A stretch of 55,701 nucleotides of DNA from JBDTMT01 sp033764095 (GTDB taxonomy: Bacteria > Desulfobacterota > Binatia > HRBIN30 > CADEER01), in NCBI GenBank assembly GCA_033764095.1, contig JANRJF010000361.1, positions 1 to 55,701 of the forward strand. Reading direction: 5' to 3'. The notes under the pieces were generated by a model. That model was not told the DNA's origin. It did no database searches and worked only from the letters and a program-made list of their open reading frames with translations. Positions 8,256 through 17,028 of this stretch are shown in pieces. The first letter of the stretch is position 1, and each line of letters begins with the position of its first letter. The position numbers and the translations under genes are program-made.

Positions 8256-11200
8256 TGCAGGTCGCAGTCGCCGAAGGCGACGGCGACGAAGTCGGCGGCG
8301 CTGATCGGGGCGGCGAGCGACGGCAGCTGGATCGAGCCCGGCGTGCACTGGGCGGACTGGATGAGCGGGGCGACGCCGCCGGAGACGCCGGCGGCCGGCG
8401 CGAAGAGCCAGTCGGAGTTGCAGGCGATGGCGACGGCGAAGCGGCTGATGCGGCCGGCGTTGCGCTGCAGGATGCGGGCGGCGTCGAGCGCGGTGACGCG
8501 GCCGTCGCCGGTGACGTCGCAGGCCAGCGCCTGCGTTCCACTGACGCCGGCGATGCCGACGCGCGCCTGCAGCGCGCGGGTGGCGTCGGCATTGGTCACG
8601 GCGCCCAGCGCGCCGTCGCGATGCGCGGTGATCGTGTAGACGCCGGTGGGGAGATCGCGAAAGACGTAGTCGCCCTGCGCGCCGCTGCTCTGGGTGTCGT
8701 CGAGCGCGCCGCGCAGCTCGAGCGTCGCGCCGCTCACCGCCGCGCCGCTGCTCGGATGGCGCACGCGCCCGCCGACCGGAAAGCGGCCCGGCGGGCTGGT
8801 CGGCGTCGCCGTCGCGCCCGGCGCACTCGGCGTCGCGGTCGCGGTCGGCGTGCGGGTGACGGTCGGCGTGATCGCCTGGGTCGGCACCGGACCCGACGCC
8901 GGCGTGCCGTCGAGCTGGCGCAGGTAGGCGATCAGCGCGGCGCGATCGGTGGCGGAGAGAGTGAGCACCTGCCGGTGCGGCTGCGCCGCGGCGAGGTTGG
9001 CGGCGGTGCCGACGGTGAGCTCGTCGAGGCTGATGTTGGGAAACTGGCTGGTGCTCGACAGCACCACGGTGTTGGTGGCGCCGGCGGTGAGCGGCACGTT
9101 GTCGAAGCGCACGCGGCCCCAGTTGACGTGGCGCCAGCCGGGGTCGTTGCCGAGCAGCGGCAGCGAGGCGCTGCGCGCCGTGCCGTTGACCGTCAGGGTG
9201 AGGTTGAAGACGCCGTAGCCGGAGCTGTAGCGCACCTCGACCGCGCCGTTGCCGCCGGCGCCGCCGTTGACGTTGCTGAAGGTGACGCGCGCGTTCTGGC
9301 TGCCCAGCGCGACGTAGCGGCGGCCGTGCACCGTGTCGTCGTTGTTGTACTCGACCCAGTCGGTGACCACCTGCGCGCCGTTGGCCACCGCGCCGGACTC
9401 GGCCGCGATCACGGTGCCGCCGACATTGCGGAAGACGTCGTCGAACGTCGCGGCGGAGCCGTCGTGGAAGTACGGCGGCGTGTCCCAGGCGCCGAGTAGC
9501 GTCGGCGTGTCGATGCCGGGGAGCAGTCCGCCGAGGCGTTGCCCCGAGGTGGTGCGCAGCGTGCCGACGTCGTGCAGCGTCGCGTTCGGTCGCGTGCTGT
9601 CGGTGAAGCGCGATCCGGCGTGGCAGCTGGCGCAGCCGAGGCTGCCGAACAGCGCCTCGCCGCTGAGTGCCTCGGCGGTCATGCTGCCGTCGCTGTTGCG
9701 CCACGGGCTGCGCGGCGGCGTGGTCAGCGAGGCGACGTACGCCGCCAGCGCGTCGAGATCGGCGGAGCGGCCGGCCTTGGCGGCGCCGAGCGGCGTGTTG
9801 GCGGCGGCGAACTGCGCGTCGGTCATGAAGCCGCTGCCGCCGAAGGCGTTGCGGATGTCGTGCTCGAAGTCCTGGATCTCGTCGAAGTTCGCCGACCAGT
9901 GCACGTTGCCGTGCGCGGTGCCGCCGCGGCCGTGCAGCGTCGCGGTGTTGCGCAATCCTTCGCCGCGGCCGGTGAAGTCCCAGGTGCGTCCGTCGTGGCC
10001 GCCGTCGACGTGACAGGTGGCGCAGCTCATGTAGCCCTCGGCGCTCATGCGCCGGTCGCTGGCGTCGTAGAAGATGCGCTTGCCGGCCAGCACGGTCGAG
10101 CTGAGCTTCTCCTGCGCGACGGTGCTGACGGCGCTGCTGGCGATCGACAGGGCGCCGCGGCGGAAGAGCGCGTCGCTCTCCAGCACGGTGAGGTCGCGCG
10201 ACAGCAGGTTGTTGACGACGGTGCGGTTGGTAGTCGCGTCGGTGCAGACGCCCTGCGGCGCGCGGCCGGCGCCGAGCCGGGTGACGAAGCCGCCGAGCCC
10301 GGCGCTGCCGTCGATCGCCAGCGCGTCGAGCACCACCAGCTCGTTGTTGCCCTGCAGCGTCACCAGCAGGTAGTCGCCGAGCGGCGAGAAGGCGAGCGCC
10401 GAGGCGGAGTCGCTGTTGTCGATGTCGATGGCGTGCGCCAACAGGTTGGTGGTCAGGTCGAGCTGCGCGACGACGTTGCGCACGGTGTTGTCCTGGTCGA
10501 GGTCGGGGCCGACCAGCAGGCCGCGCTCGCTGTTCGGCTTGTTGCCCACCACCCAGGCGCTGCGCCCGTCCGGCGCGATGGCGATGCCGGCCAGGTAGTT
10601 GAGCACGCCGCGGCCCGAGCCGGTGGTGTCGCGGTTGGCGTCGTCGCCGAACTTGGGGATCGCCAGCGTGCGCGTGACGGCGAAGGTGGAGGCGTTCACG
10701 TCCCACACCTCGGCACGGTCCTGCGGCGAGACGAAGCGCGTCACCAGCACCCGCGCGCCGTCGGGAGTGACGGCGATGGCGCGCGGCGTCGCGCCGAGAC
10801 TGACCCGTCCGGTCTGCGCGCGGGTGGAGGCGTTGAAGCGCAGCAGCGCGCCGCCGCCCTGCAGCGAGACGTACATGGTGTTGCCGTCGGGCGAGGCGGC
10901 GACGCCGACCGGCGCGCTGCCGTAGCCGGTCGGGATCGACGCGAGCTGCGCGCCGTTGCCGTCGAGCACGACGACGCGATCCTCGTCGTAGCAGGTGATC
11001 CAGGCCTGGCCGGCGGCATTGAGCGCGATGCCGCGCGGATCGGCGCAGGCGGCGGCCTCGAACTGCCTGGCGAGGCTGTCGGCGTTGACCGCGGTGACCG
11101 TGTCGGCGTCCGGGTTGACGCTCCAGATGCGGCGGCGGCCGGCATCGCACACCAGCTGGCTGCTGGCGGTGGGGCGTGCGCCGCCCGGCGGCGACACTAC

Positions 11201-12916
11201 CGCCACGGTGCTCGACTCGCTGGCGAGCGAGCCGGACGGATCGCGCACCTGCACGGTGGCGCGGTAGTGGCCGGCGGCGGCGTAGGTGGCCGCGACGGCG
11301 CGCAGCGTCGACCAGGCGGTCTTCGGCGAGCCGTCGCCGAAGTCGAAGCGATACTCGAGCGGATCGCTGTTCGGATCGGTGGCGGTGGCGGTGAGCGTCA
11401 CCGCCACGCCCGGCGTCGCCGGGTAGGCCGACGGCGCGAAGGCGGTGATGCGCGGCGGCTGGTTGCCGCCGACCGTGGCGCCGGTCGAGAAGGTATAGGA
11501 GTAGCCGGCGATGCCGTTGCCGGCGACGTCCTTGATGCCGCCGGCCGGGATCACCACCTCGTAGGTGGTGTTGGGCAGCAGCGGATCGTCGGGCTGGAAG
11601 GTCAGCACGTCGTCGAACGAGAAGGTGAGGCGGCCGGGCAGCGCGCTGCCGCCGAGGCGGCGGACGATGAAGCTGGTGCCGTTGACGATCGTCGCGGTGG
11701 CGAGCGTCTCGTGGATGAGCAGCGAGATCGGCGCGCGCAGCGGATAGTTGGTGCGGCCGGCCTGCGGGATGTGGAAGCCGACCGACGGCCCGCGCGTGTC
11801 CGGCTCGGCCTGGTGCGCCCAGATCGCCATGCCCTCGTTCTCGCCGATGCCGCCGGTGACCAGCAGGTTGCCGAGCGGCAGCAGGAACTGGCTGGTGTCG
11901 ATGCCGACCTGCCCGTCGTTGGTGCGGGTGGCGTTCTCGCCGTCGAGCGCCAGCACCGACTCGAAGCTGCGCATGTCGACCTTGTGGCCGCCCATGAAAG
12001 CGAACTCGTCCTGGAACTGGATGTACATCGACGCCGCGCCGGGCAGCGCGCGGTCGGTGACGAAGCGCAGGTTGGCGGGGTCGGTGGCGTCGACGACGCG
12101 GAAGCCGTTGCCGTCGGTCTGGTACGGGAAGACGATGTAGAGCTTGCCGTCGCCGCCCCACAGCTCGGGGAAGTAGCCGCCCGGGCCGCCGGTGTTGAGC
12201 ACGTCGAGCAGGACGGGATGGGTCGGGTCGCTGACGTCGTAGGTCGCGACGCCGGTGCGGCTCTGGTCGGAGGCGAAGATCAGCAGGTCACCGAGCAGGA
12301 AGGGATGGCCGATGACGCCGGTGGTGCCGAGGTGGTCCCAGCTCGACAGCAGCTGCCAGTCGAGCCAGAGCTCGGCGTTGCCGCCGACCTCGCCGTAGCT
12401 CCAGTACGTGTCGTTGACGTACCAGGGGCCGAACAGGCAGCCGCGCGCCCCGGCGCAGGTGAGGTCGGGAAACGGCGTGCGGCTGACGACGCGCGACGAC
12501 GAGACGCGGAACGACCACTCGCCGCCCGGCGGCCAGTTGGCGCCGAGGATCAGGTAGGGACCGCTGTGGAAGTAGCCATGCGCGTTGATCGGCATCGGCG
12601 TCACTCCCCAGCGCGCCAGCTCGATCGGGTGGAGCGGATCGCGGATGTCCCAGCTGCGCACCTGGAAGTCGGCGCCCGGCTGGCTCGACGGCACCTCGGG
12701 GACGGTGAACAGGATGCCGTCCTGGTAGGCGATGATCGCCGTGCGCCCCTGCTGCGGCGCGTTGAGCCCGCTGAGCAGCGCGCCGGGGGTCTGCGCGACG
12801 TTCGGGAACCCGACCGCCACCGGCGGGATCTGCGCCGCGGCGCGCGCGGCGCACAGCGCCACGACCAAGCAGACGCCTGCCCACTCGCGTATCGATCCTG
12901 TCCTGCGCCGCGCCAC
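8252..12916 (-). CDS. Secreted multidomain diheme cytochrome / beta-propeller protein with dockerin-like C-terminal module
   Basis: The protein has 1554 residues from a GTG start, with a signal peptide ending near AAAQ (28). Order of parts: an LVIVD-like repeat domain (about 35-330); a bacterial Ig-like domain (about 370-465); a PKD domain with DPNSDPLEYRFDFGDG (about 475-560); a YVTN-type beta-propeller (about 570-900). Next comes a cytochrome c peroxidase/MauG-like region with two heme motifs, CATCH (965-969) and CASCH (1095-1099). A carbohydrate-binding-like beta domain (about 1175-1303) interrupts it before the last cytochrome helix. The tail has a Thr/Pro linker (about 1335-1365), a carboxypeptidase-regulatory-like fold, the dockerin-type loop DVTGDGRVTALDAARILQ and a terminal SDWLF...GDC block. 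It probably acts in extracytoplasmic redox chemistry at a surface or polysaccharide. The substrate is unknown. Confidence 0.85.
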   Translation of the reverse strand: MARRRTGSIREWAGVCLVVALCAARAAAQIPPVAVGFPNVAQTPGALLSGLNAPQQGRTAIIAYQDGILFTVPEVPSSQPGADFQVRSWDIRDPLHPIELARWGVTPMPINAHGYFHSGPYLILGANWPPGGEWSFRVSSSRVVSRTPFPDLTCAGARGCLFGPWYVNDTYWSYGEVGGNAELWLDWQLLSSWDHLGTTGVIGHPFLLGDLLIFASDQSRTGVATYDVSDPTHPVLLDVLNTGGPGGYFPELWGGDGKLYIVFPYQTDGNGFRVVDATDPANLRFVTDRALPGAASMYIQFQDEFAFMGGHKVDMRSFESVLALDGENATRTNDGQVGIDTSQFLLPLGNLLVTGGIGENEGMAIWAHQAEPDTRGPSVGFHIPQAGRTNYPLRAPISLLIHETLATATIVNGTSFIVRRLGGSALPGRLTFSFDDVLTFQPDDPLLPNTTYEVVIPAGGIKDVAGNGIAGYSYTFSTGATVGGNQPPRITAFAPSAYPATPGVAVTLTATATDPNSDPLEYRFDFGDGSPKTAWSTLRAVAATYAAAGHYRATVQVRDPSGSLASESSTVAVVSPPGGARPTASSQLVCDAGRRRIWSVNPDADTVTAVNADSLARQFEAAACADPRGIALNAAGQAWITCYDEDRVVVLDGNGAQLASIPTGYGSAPVGVAASPDGNTMYVSLQGGGALLRFNASTRAQTGRVSLGATPRAIAVTPDGARVLVTRFVSPQDRAEVWDVNASTFAVTRTLAIPKFGDDANRDTTGSGRGVLNYLAGIAIAPDGRSAWVVGNKPNSERGLLVGPDLDQDNTVRNVVAQLDLTTNLLAHAIDIDNSDSASALAFSPLGDYLLVTLQGNNELVVLDALAIDGSAGLGGFVTRLGAGRAPQGVCTDATTNRTVVNNLLSRDLTVLESDALFRRGALSIASSAVSTVAQEKLSSTVLAGKRIFYDASDRRMSAEGYMSCATCHVDGGHDGRTWDFTGRGEGLRNTATLHGRGGTAHGNVHWSANFDEIQDFEHDIRNAFGGSGFMTDAQFAAANTPLGAAKAGRSADLDALAAYVASLTTPPRSPWRNSDGSMTAEALSGEALFGSLGCASCHAGSRFTDSTRPNATLHDVGTLRTTSGQRLGGLLPGIDTPTLLGAWDTPPYFHDGSAATFDDVFRNVGGTVIAAESGAVANGAQVVTDWVEYNNDDTVHGRRYVALGSQNARVTFSNVNGGAGGNGAVEVRYSSGYGVFNLTLTVNGTARSASLPLLGNDPGWRHVNWGRVRFDNVPLTAGATNTVVLSSTSQFPNISLDELTVGTAANLAAAQPHRQVLTLSATDRAALIAYLRQLDGTPASGPVPTQAITPTVTRTPTATATPSAPGATATPTSPPGRFPVGGRVRHPSSGAAVSGATLELRGALDDTQSSGAQGDYVFRDLPTGVYTITAHRDGALGAVTNADATRALQARVGIAGVSGTQALACDVTGDGRVTALDAARILQRNAGRISRFAVAIACNSDWLFAPAAGVSGGVAPLIQSAQCTPGSIQLPSLAAPISAADFVAVAFGDCDLQ

Positions 12917-13125
12917 GTCCCACGTCCCCCGCTCGCCAGGATGCGCTCATGGCGAGGGATGATGCGTCGCAGTCCAAGTTCCGCGCCAGTCGGGAGGGGC
13001 GACACGGTCATCTGCCGGGAGTCGCCGAGCGTCGGTTTCATGACTCCGCGTGGCGCGGTGCGCGCCAGCCGCACGCCGGGAGAATTCGTCTTGAAGCGCC
13101 GGCGGACGGAGATATCCGTTCTCGC

Positions 13126-13446
13126 ATGCACGACACGGCGCAGCCGCTCACCGTCCTGGCCGCATCGGGCGACGCGCGGGCGCACCGCATGCGCGCGCGC
13201 TTCCGGCTGGCCATCCTGGCCGCCTGGATCGCCGTGCTGCCGGTACTGCTCTACGACGTGTGGATCGTCGACCCGCTGCACGACGCGCTGGCGATGGTCC
13301 TGAATGTCGCCATCTGGCTGGTATTCACCGCCGAGGTGATCGCCTGCGCCGCGGTCAGCGTCGATCCCTGGGGCTGGCTGCGCCGCCACCCGATCGAGCT
13401 GGCAATCGCGCTGGCGACGCCGCCCATACTGCTCGCCACCGGCTGA
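13126..13446 (+). pseudogene. N-terminal fragment of a voltage-gated-type ion channel (S1-S3 only)
   Basis: The 106-residue reading frame from ATG 13126 has a cytosolic Arg-rich start, two membrane segments (FRLAILAAWIAVLPVLLYD and ALAMVLNVAIWLVFTAEVIA) and then WGWLRRHPIELAIALATPP. This resembles the S1-S3 part of bacterial potassium channel proteins, where R..W.R.HP.. precedes S3. It then stops, with no S4, pore or selectivity filter in any frame before the DUF1989 gene on the other strand. A C/G-rich repeat remnant (attccccgctgcagggggaggag, 13459-13482) follows the stop, which suggests the rest was lost by insertion or deletion. It could still be expressed as a small membrane protein. Confidence 0.5.
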
Positions 13447-13497
13447 GCGCCCATCCCGATTCCCCGCTGCAGGGGGAGGAGTCTTGGGCGGCGCGCC

Positions 13498-14100
13498 TCA
13501 GGCGAGCAGCTCGAGGCGGATAGGCGTGCAGGTGCCGCCGTTGATGTCCTTCACGTCCATCGAGCAGGCGGTGACGATGACGATCAGGTCGAGCTCGGCG
13601 CGCAGGGTGACGGAGTCCCCGGCCCGTGTCGCGGCCGGGCGCGTACACAGTGAGCCGTCGGCACCGACCGGCGTGTGCTGGAAGAAGTTGACCGGATCGG
13701 GGACGAGGGCCGGATGCCAGTCGTGCTCGCCGGCGGCGCGGCGGAAGTTCTCGGCGCAGCTCGGGTGATAGCCCTGCACGCCGAGCGCCGCGTACATCGG
13801 TGCGTCGCATGACGCGAAGAGCATGTCGTGGATGCCGGGCGAGTCGTCGCGCTCGAACGTCAGCAGCGGGCGGTAGCGGGTGCTGAGGAAGGTTTCGCCG
13901 ACGCGCGGGAAGAGCGCCCAGTTGGCGCCTCGGGTGTTGGCGACGCTCAGCCATTCGCCCGGGTCGCCGGCGACCATGGCGAACAGATCGGCGACCTGGG
14001 TACCGGCGACGTCAACGACGCGCAGCGCCGCCCCGGCCGGCACTTTCATCCAGCCGCCCGACTGCGCGGCGATCTCGCGCACTGCGATGGGTTCGGGCAT
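13498..14100 (-). CDS. DUF1989 / urea carboxylase-associated family protein
   Basis: The protein has 200 residues, the usual length. Family signatures include GGWMKVPAGAALRVVDVAGTQ near the N-terminus, DLFA, a long central block with MLFASCDAPMYAALGV, CAENF, and the C-terminal CSMDVKDINGG. Members are often linked to urea carboxylase/allophanate or amino-group metabolism, but their biochemical role is poorly defined. No urea carboxylase genes are nearby, so the association does not help here. It lies directly downstream of the beta-barrel candidate on the same strand, with a spacer of only about 20 bp between its start and that gene's stop, so the two may form an operon. Confidence 0.8.
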   Translation of the reverse strand: MPEPIAVREIAAQSGGWMKVPAGAALRVVDVAGTQVADLFAMVAGDPGEWLSVANTRGANWALFPRVGETFLSTRYRPLLTFERDDSPGIHDMLFASCDAPMYAALGVQGYHPSCAENFRRAAGEHDWHPALVPDPVNFFQHTPVGADGSLCTRPAATRAGDSVTLRAELDLIVIVTACSMDVKDINGGTCTPIRLELLA

Positions 14101-14121
14101 GTCGATCGACCTCCTCTCCTC

Positions 14122-15096
14122 TCAGTAGGCGAACGCGATGCCGCCCTTGCCGACCACGAAGGCGCTGTCGCCGCGGTTGACGTCGGCGAGCGTGTCGCTC
14201 AACGCCAGGACGTCGACGCTGGCGTTGACGCTCCACGCGCCGTAGGCGGCGGGGACGAAACTGAGCGGCAGGCTGGCGACCAGGCCGGCGTCGAAGTAGC
14301 CGAAGGTGTCGTTCGCTCCGCCCGGCACGTCGTAGTAGTCGGACACCGACAGACCGACGCTCAGCGGTAGTGCCAGCGTCAGCGGGTAGTCGGCCGACTC
14401 GAACAGGGTCACGCCGGGCTTGGTCTCGAGCTGCAGGTAGACGCCCTTCTGCTCGCCGAAGGCGGTGTTGTCGAGCTCGAACGCCCACAGCATCGCCGGG
14501 TGCAACGCGAATGCGCCGAGCCATGCGCTGTCGTCGAGCTGCGTCGTCCAGTCGAGCTCCTGCCCGGTCGGGTATGCGCCGTTGGGAAACACGTAGGCGA
14601 CGTAGCTGAGATTGGTGGACGCGCAGTCCAGCACCCCGACCGTCACTCCGGCGATGACGTCGGACTCGTACCAACTGCGCGGCGAATGGACGGCGCCGGT
14701 GTCGGCGCTCTGGATGCTGTTGAAGGACGCCAGCGACACGGCGACCTCATCGATGATGCCGCCGGCGAGGTCGGTGGCGACGGTCAGCGTCACGCCGCCG
14801 TATGGCTGCCAGATGAAGCCGTCACGCTCCTGCAGGATGCCGCGGAAGAAGTAGGCGCTGGTGAAGTCCGACGCGAAGAAGAAGCCGACGCCGCGCGCCG
14901 GCCCCGCCGGCGGCTCGGCACTGGTGGCCGGCGCGCTGCCGCGCTCGACGTCACCGGGCGGCGCCGGCTCGACCGCGCGCAGGGCGACGGGCGTCGCCGC
15001 GACCGACAAGCCGGCGACGAGGCGCGCCAGCAACCCGCCGTACGCGCGCCGTCTCCGCCGCTGTAAGCCGTTCGCCCTGTGGCCCGCGCGGTTCAT
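14122..15096 (-). CDS. Probable outer-membrane beta-barrel (TorF-like porin) protein
   Basis: The chosen ATG at 15096 gives 324 residues. A frame stays open upstream but overlaps other coding sequence antisense and has no coding character. A basic N-terminus and a hydrophobic run (LLARLVAGLSVAATPVAL) fit a signal peptide. After a Pro-rich segment the chain reads FFFASDFTSAYFFRGI, the start pattern of TorF-type putative porins, and continues with alternating amphipathic strands to a C-terminus ending in FAY, as expected for an outer-membrane barrel. The cargo is unknown. It is divergent from the FAD oxidoreductase; the 282-bp spacer between them (15097-15378) shows no recognisable feature. Confidence 0.72.
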   Translation of the reverse strand: MNRAGHRANGLQRRRRRAYGGLLARLVAGLSVAATPVALRAVEPAPPGDVERGSAPATSAEPPAGPARGVGFFFASDFTSAYFFRGILQERDGFIWQPYGGVTLTVATDLAGGIIDEVAVSLASFNSIQSADTGAVHSPRSWYESDVIAGVTVGVLDCASTNLSYVAYVFPNGAYPTGQELDWTTQLDDSAWLGAFALHPAMLWAFELDNTAFGEQKGVYLQLETKPGVTLFESADYPLTLALPLSVGLSVSDYYDVPGGANDTFGYFDAGLVASLPLSFVPAAYGAWSVNASVDVLALSDTLADVNRGDSAFVVGKGGIAFAY

Positions 15097-15378
15097 CGGC
15101 CAGAACGCTATCGGCTGGCGGGGGCAGATCAAGGAGCAACTTGGCGCCACGCCGTCGGCGGCGCGGCGCGGCGCCCGCACGACGGCCTGGCCGACCCAGC
15201 GGGATCGCTCGGCCGCGCCGCTGTGCGTTGGCGTAGCGGCGCGTCTGCGTCGGGCGCAGCCTGCAGCGCTACCAAGCCCTGGTCTTGCCGCGCCAGGACA
15301 GCTACGGAGACGCGGCAGCGTCCCACCCGCGTCCGGCGGCACGGCGAACCGGCGCTGCACAGACGACGGAGTCCCGGC

Positions 15379-16998
15379 ATGGCAAAGCTTCGAGTGGCGA
15401 TCCTCGGCGGTGGGGCGGCGGGCGTCGGACTGTTGTGGGCCTTGGCGATGGCCAAGCGCGACCGGCTGACGGCGGACGACTACGACATCACGCTGATCCA
15501 CGACGGCGACACCGTCGGCGGGCACTCGATGTCGTGGCCGGAGACGATCAACGGCCGCACCTGCCAGCTCGACCTCGGCGTGCAGGTGATCGCGCCGGCG
15601 ATGTACCCGACCGTGTCGACCATGCTGGCGCACGACGACTTCGCCGGCGTACATCTGGATCCGGTCGACCTGCGCATCGCCTGCGCCTTCCCCGACACCG
15701 CCGGCGGCGCGCCCTACTGGGGCAACTTCCCCGCCTACCAGGACACCGCGCTGTACCGGCAGGGTCAGGCCGACGCGGCGACGTTCGAGGGGCTGATCGA
15801 CAAGGCCAAGCACGACCCGTTGGCCTGGGCACTGACGCTGCGCAACTTCCTCGACGCCAACCGCGGCCGCTTCACCGACCTCGACTTCTTCGAGCAGTAC
15901 TTCCTCAACCCGTACATGAGCATCATGAACGGCTACGGGTCGGCGCTGCTCGAGCAGGTGATCGTCGGCGACGTCATCCCGATCTTCGGCTGGGGGCTGG
16001 GCGCCTTCACCCACCCGACGCAGGGCTTCGCGCGCTTCCGCGACGGCGCCGGCTTCTGGGTGCAGACGATGGCCGACATCGCGCAACGGCAGCTCGGCGA
16101 CGCCCTGACGCTGTTGCTCGGCGCCAGCGTCGCCGGCTTCGCGCCGGGTGCCGCGCCGACGGTGAGCATCCAGGGTGAGCCGTCGCCGCGCCGCTTCGAC
16201 CTGGTGGTGTCGACGCTCGACATGTTCACCACCGCCAAGCTGCTCTACGAGAAGCCAGGCTGGGATCACCTCGGCCCCTACGTCGGCGACCCGACCGAGT
16301 TCGGCACCACCGTGTGGCCGCTGCAGCCGGGCTTCTGCTACCTGCACCAGGACGCCAGCATTCTCGCCGCCGGCCTGCCCAGTCCGCTGCAGGAGACGCT
16401 GCAGTTCACCGCGCCGCCGACGCCGGCGGGGCAGCGCTACGACCTCACCTACTCCTACACCACCTACATCGAGTCGAACCTGCTCGGCATCGGCAACCCG
16501 GACCGGCAGTTCTACCTCACCATGTACGGCTTCGATCCGACCAAGCCGAGTCCGGTCCCGGTGCCGGTGCCGAAGGTCGGCATCCAGACGTCGATGAACT
16601 GGGTGCACGGCATGTGGCTGCCGTCGTTCATGGCCGAGCAGAAGCTGCGCTTCCACGCCGCCCAGGGCGTCAGCCGCTACGCCGCGCCGCTGCCGAGCCA
16701 GCGGCCGACCAACCTGTTCTTCGCCGGCAACAACCTCACCATGGACTCCGAGGAGGGCGCGCTGCTGTCCGGGCTGGCGGTGGCGAAGTACGCGTTCGGC
16801 TTCAATCCGATGATGTCGCTGCTGCCGAAGCTCGACTGGAAGGACACCAAGCAGTACGGCGAAGCGCTGCTGCTCTTCGAGGCCATGTACGAGCTGATGT
16901 TCGCGCCGAGCTGGGCCATGCCGGGGACGCGACCGGGCAGCGCGGCGCCAGCCGCGTTCCGCCCGCTGGCGCACGTCCTCGCCATGCGCGCCGGCTGA
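15379..16998 (+). CDS. FAD/NAD(P)-binding oxidoreductase (amine-oxidase/desaturase-like fold)
   Basis: The protein has 539 residues from ATG 15379. The N-terminus VAILGGGAAGVGLLWAL is a Rossmann dinucleotide site (GxGxxG). It is followed by a GG motif in DTVGGHSMSW that resembles the second FAD contact in amine-oxidase/phytoene-desaturase-type flavoproteins, and by a C-terminal FAD signature (NLFFAGNNLTMDSEEGALLSGLAVA). Soluble, with no signal peptide. The substrate is not evident; the family covers polyene desaturases and amine oxidases. It stands between the divergent barrel gene and the cyclase gene, 30 bp upstream of the latter. Confidence 0.8.
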   Translation: MAKLRVAILGGGAAGVGLLWALAMAKRDRLTADDYDITLIHDGDTVGGHSMSWPETINGRTCQLDLGVQVIAPAMYPTVSTMLAHDDFAGVHLDPVDLRIACAFPDTAGGAPYWGNFPAYQDTALYRQGQADAATFEGLIDKAKHDPLAWALTLRNFLDANRGRFTDLDFFEQYFLNPYMSIMNGYGSALLEQVIVGDVIPIFGWGLGAFTHPTQGFARFRDGAGFWVQTMADIAQRQLGDALTLLLGASVAGFAPGAAPTVSIQGEPSPRRFDLVVSTLDMFTTAKLLYEKPGWDHLGPYVGDPTEFGTTVWPLQPGFCYLHQDASILAAGLPSPLQETLQFTAPPTPAGQRYDLTYSYTTYIESNLLGIGNPDRQFYLTMYGFDPTKPSPVPVPVPKVGIQTSMNWVHGMWLPSFMAEQKLRFHAAQGVSRYAAPLPSQRPTNLFFAGNNLTMDSEEGALLSGLAVAKYAFGFNPMMSLLPKLDWKDTKQYGEALLLFEAMYELMFAPSWAMPGTRPGSAAPAAFRPLAHVLAMRAG

Positions 16999-17028
16999 TC
17001 CTTCAGCGCCGAGGCGCGGACGACGCTC

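Noticed and set aside
8252..12916. A cellulosome component, because of the dockerin-like loop
   Set aside because: Only one Ca-loop copy is clear, no cohesin or scaffoldin is in the window, and the enzyme parts are redox domains, so a cellulosome is not supported.
12932..12956. A regulatory inverted repeat CTCGCCA/TGGCGAG in the divergent spacer
   Set aside because: Seven-base arms are common at this GC content, and no regulator gene is next to it.
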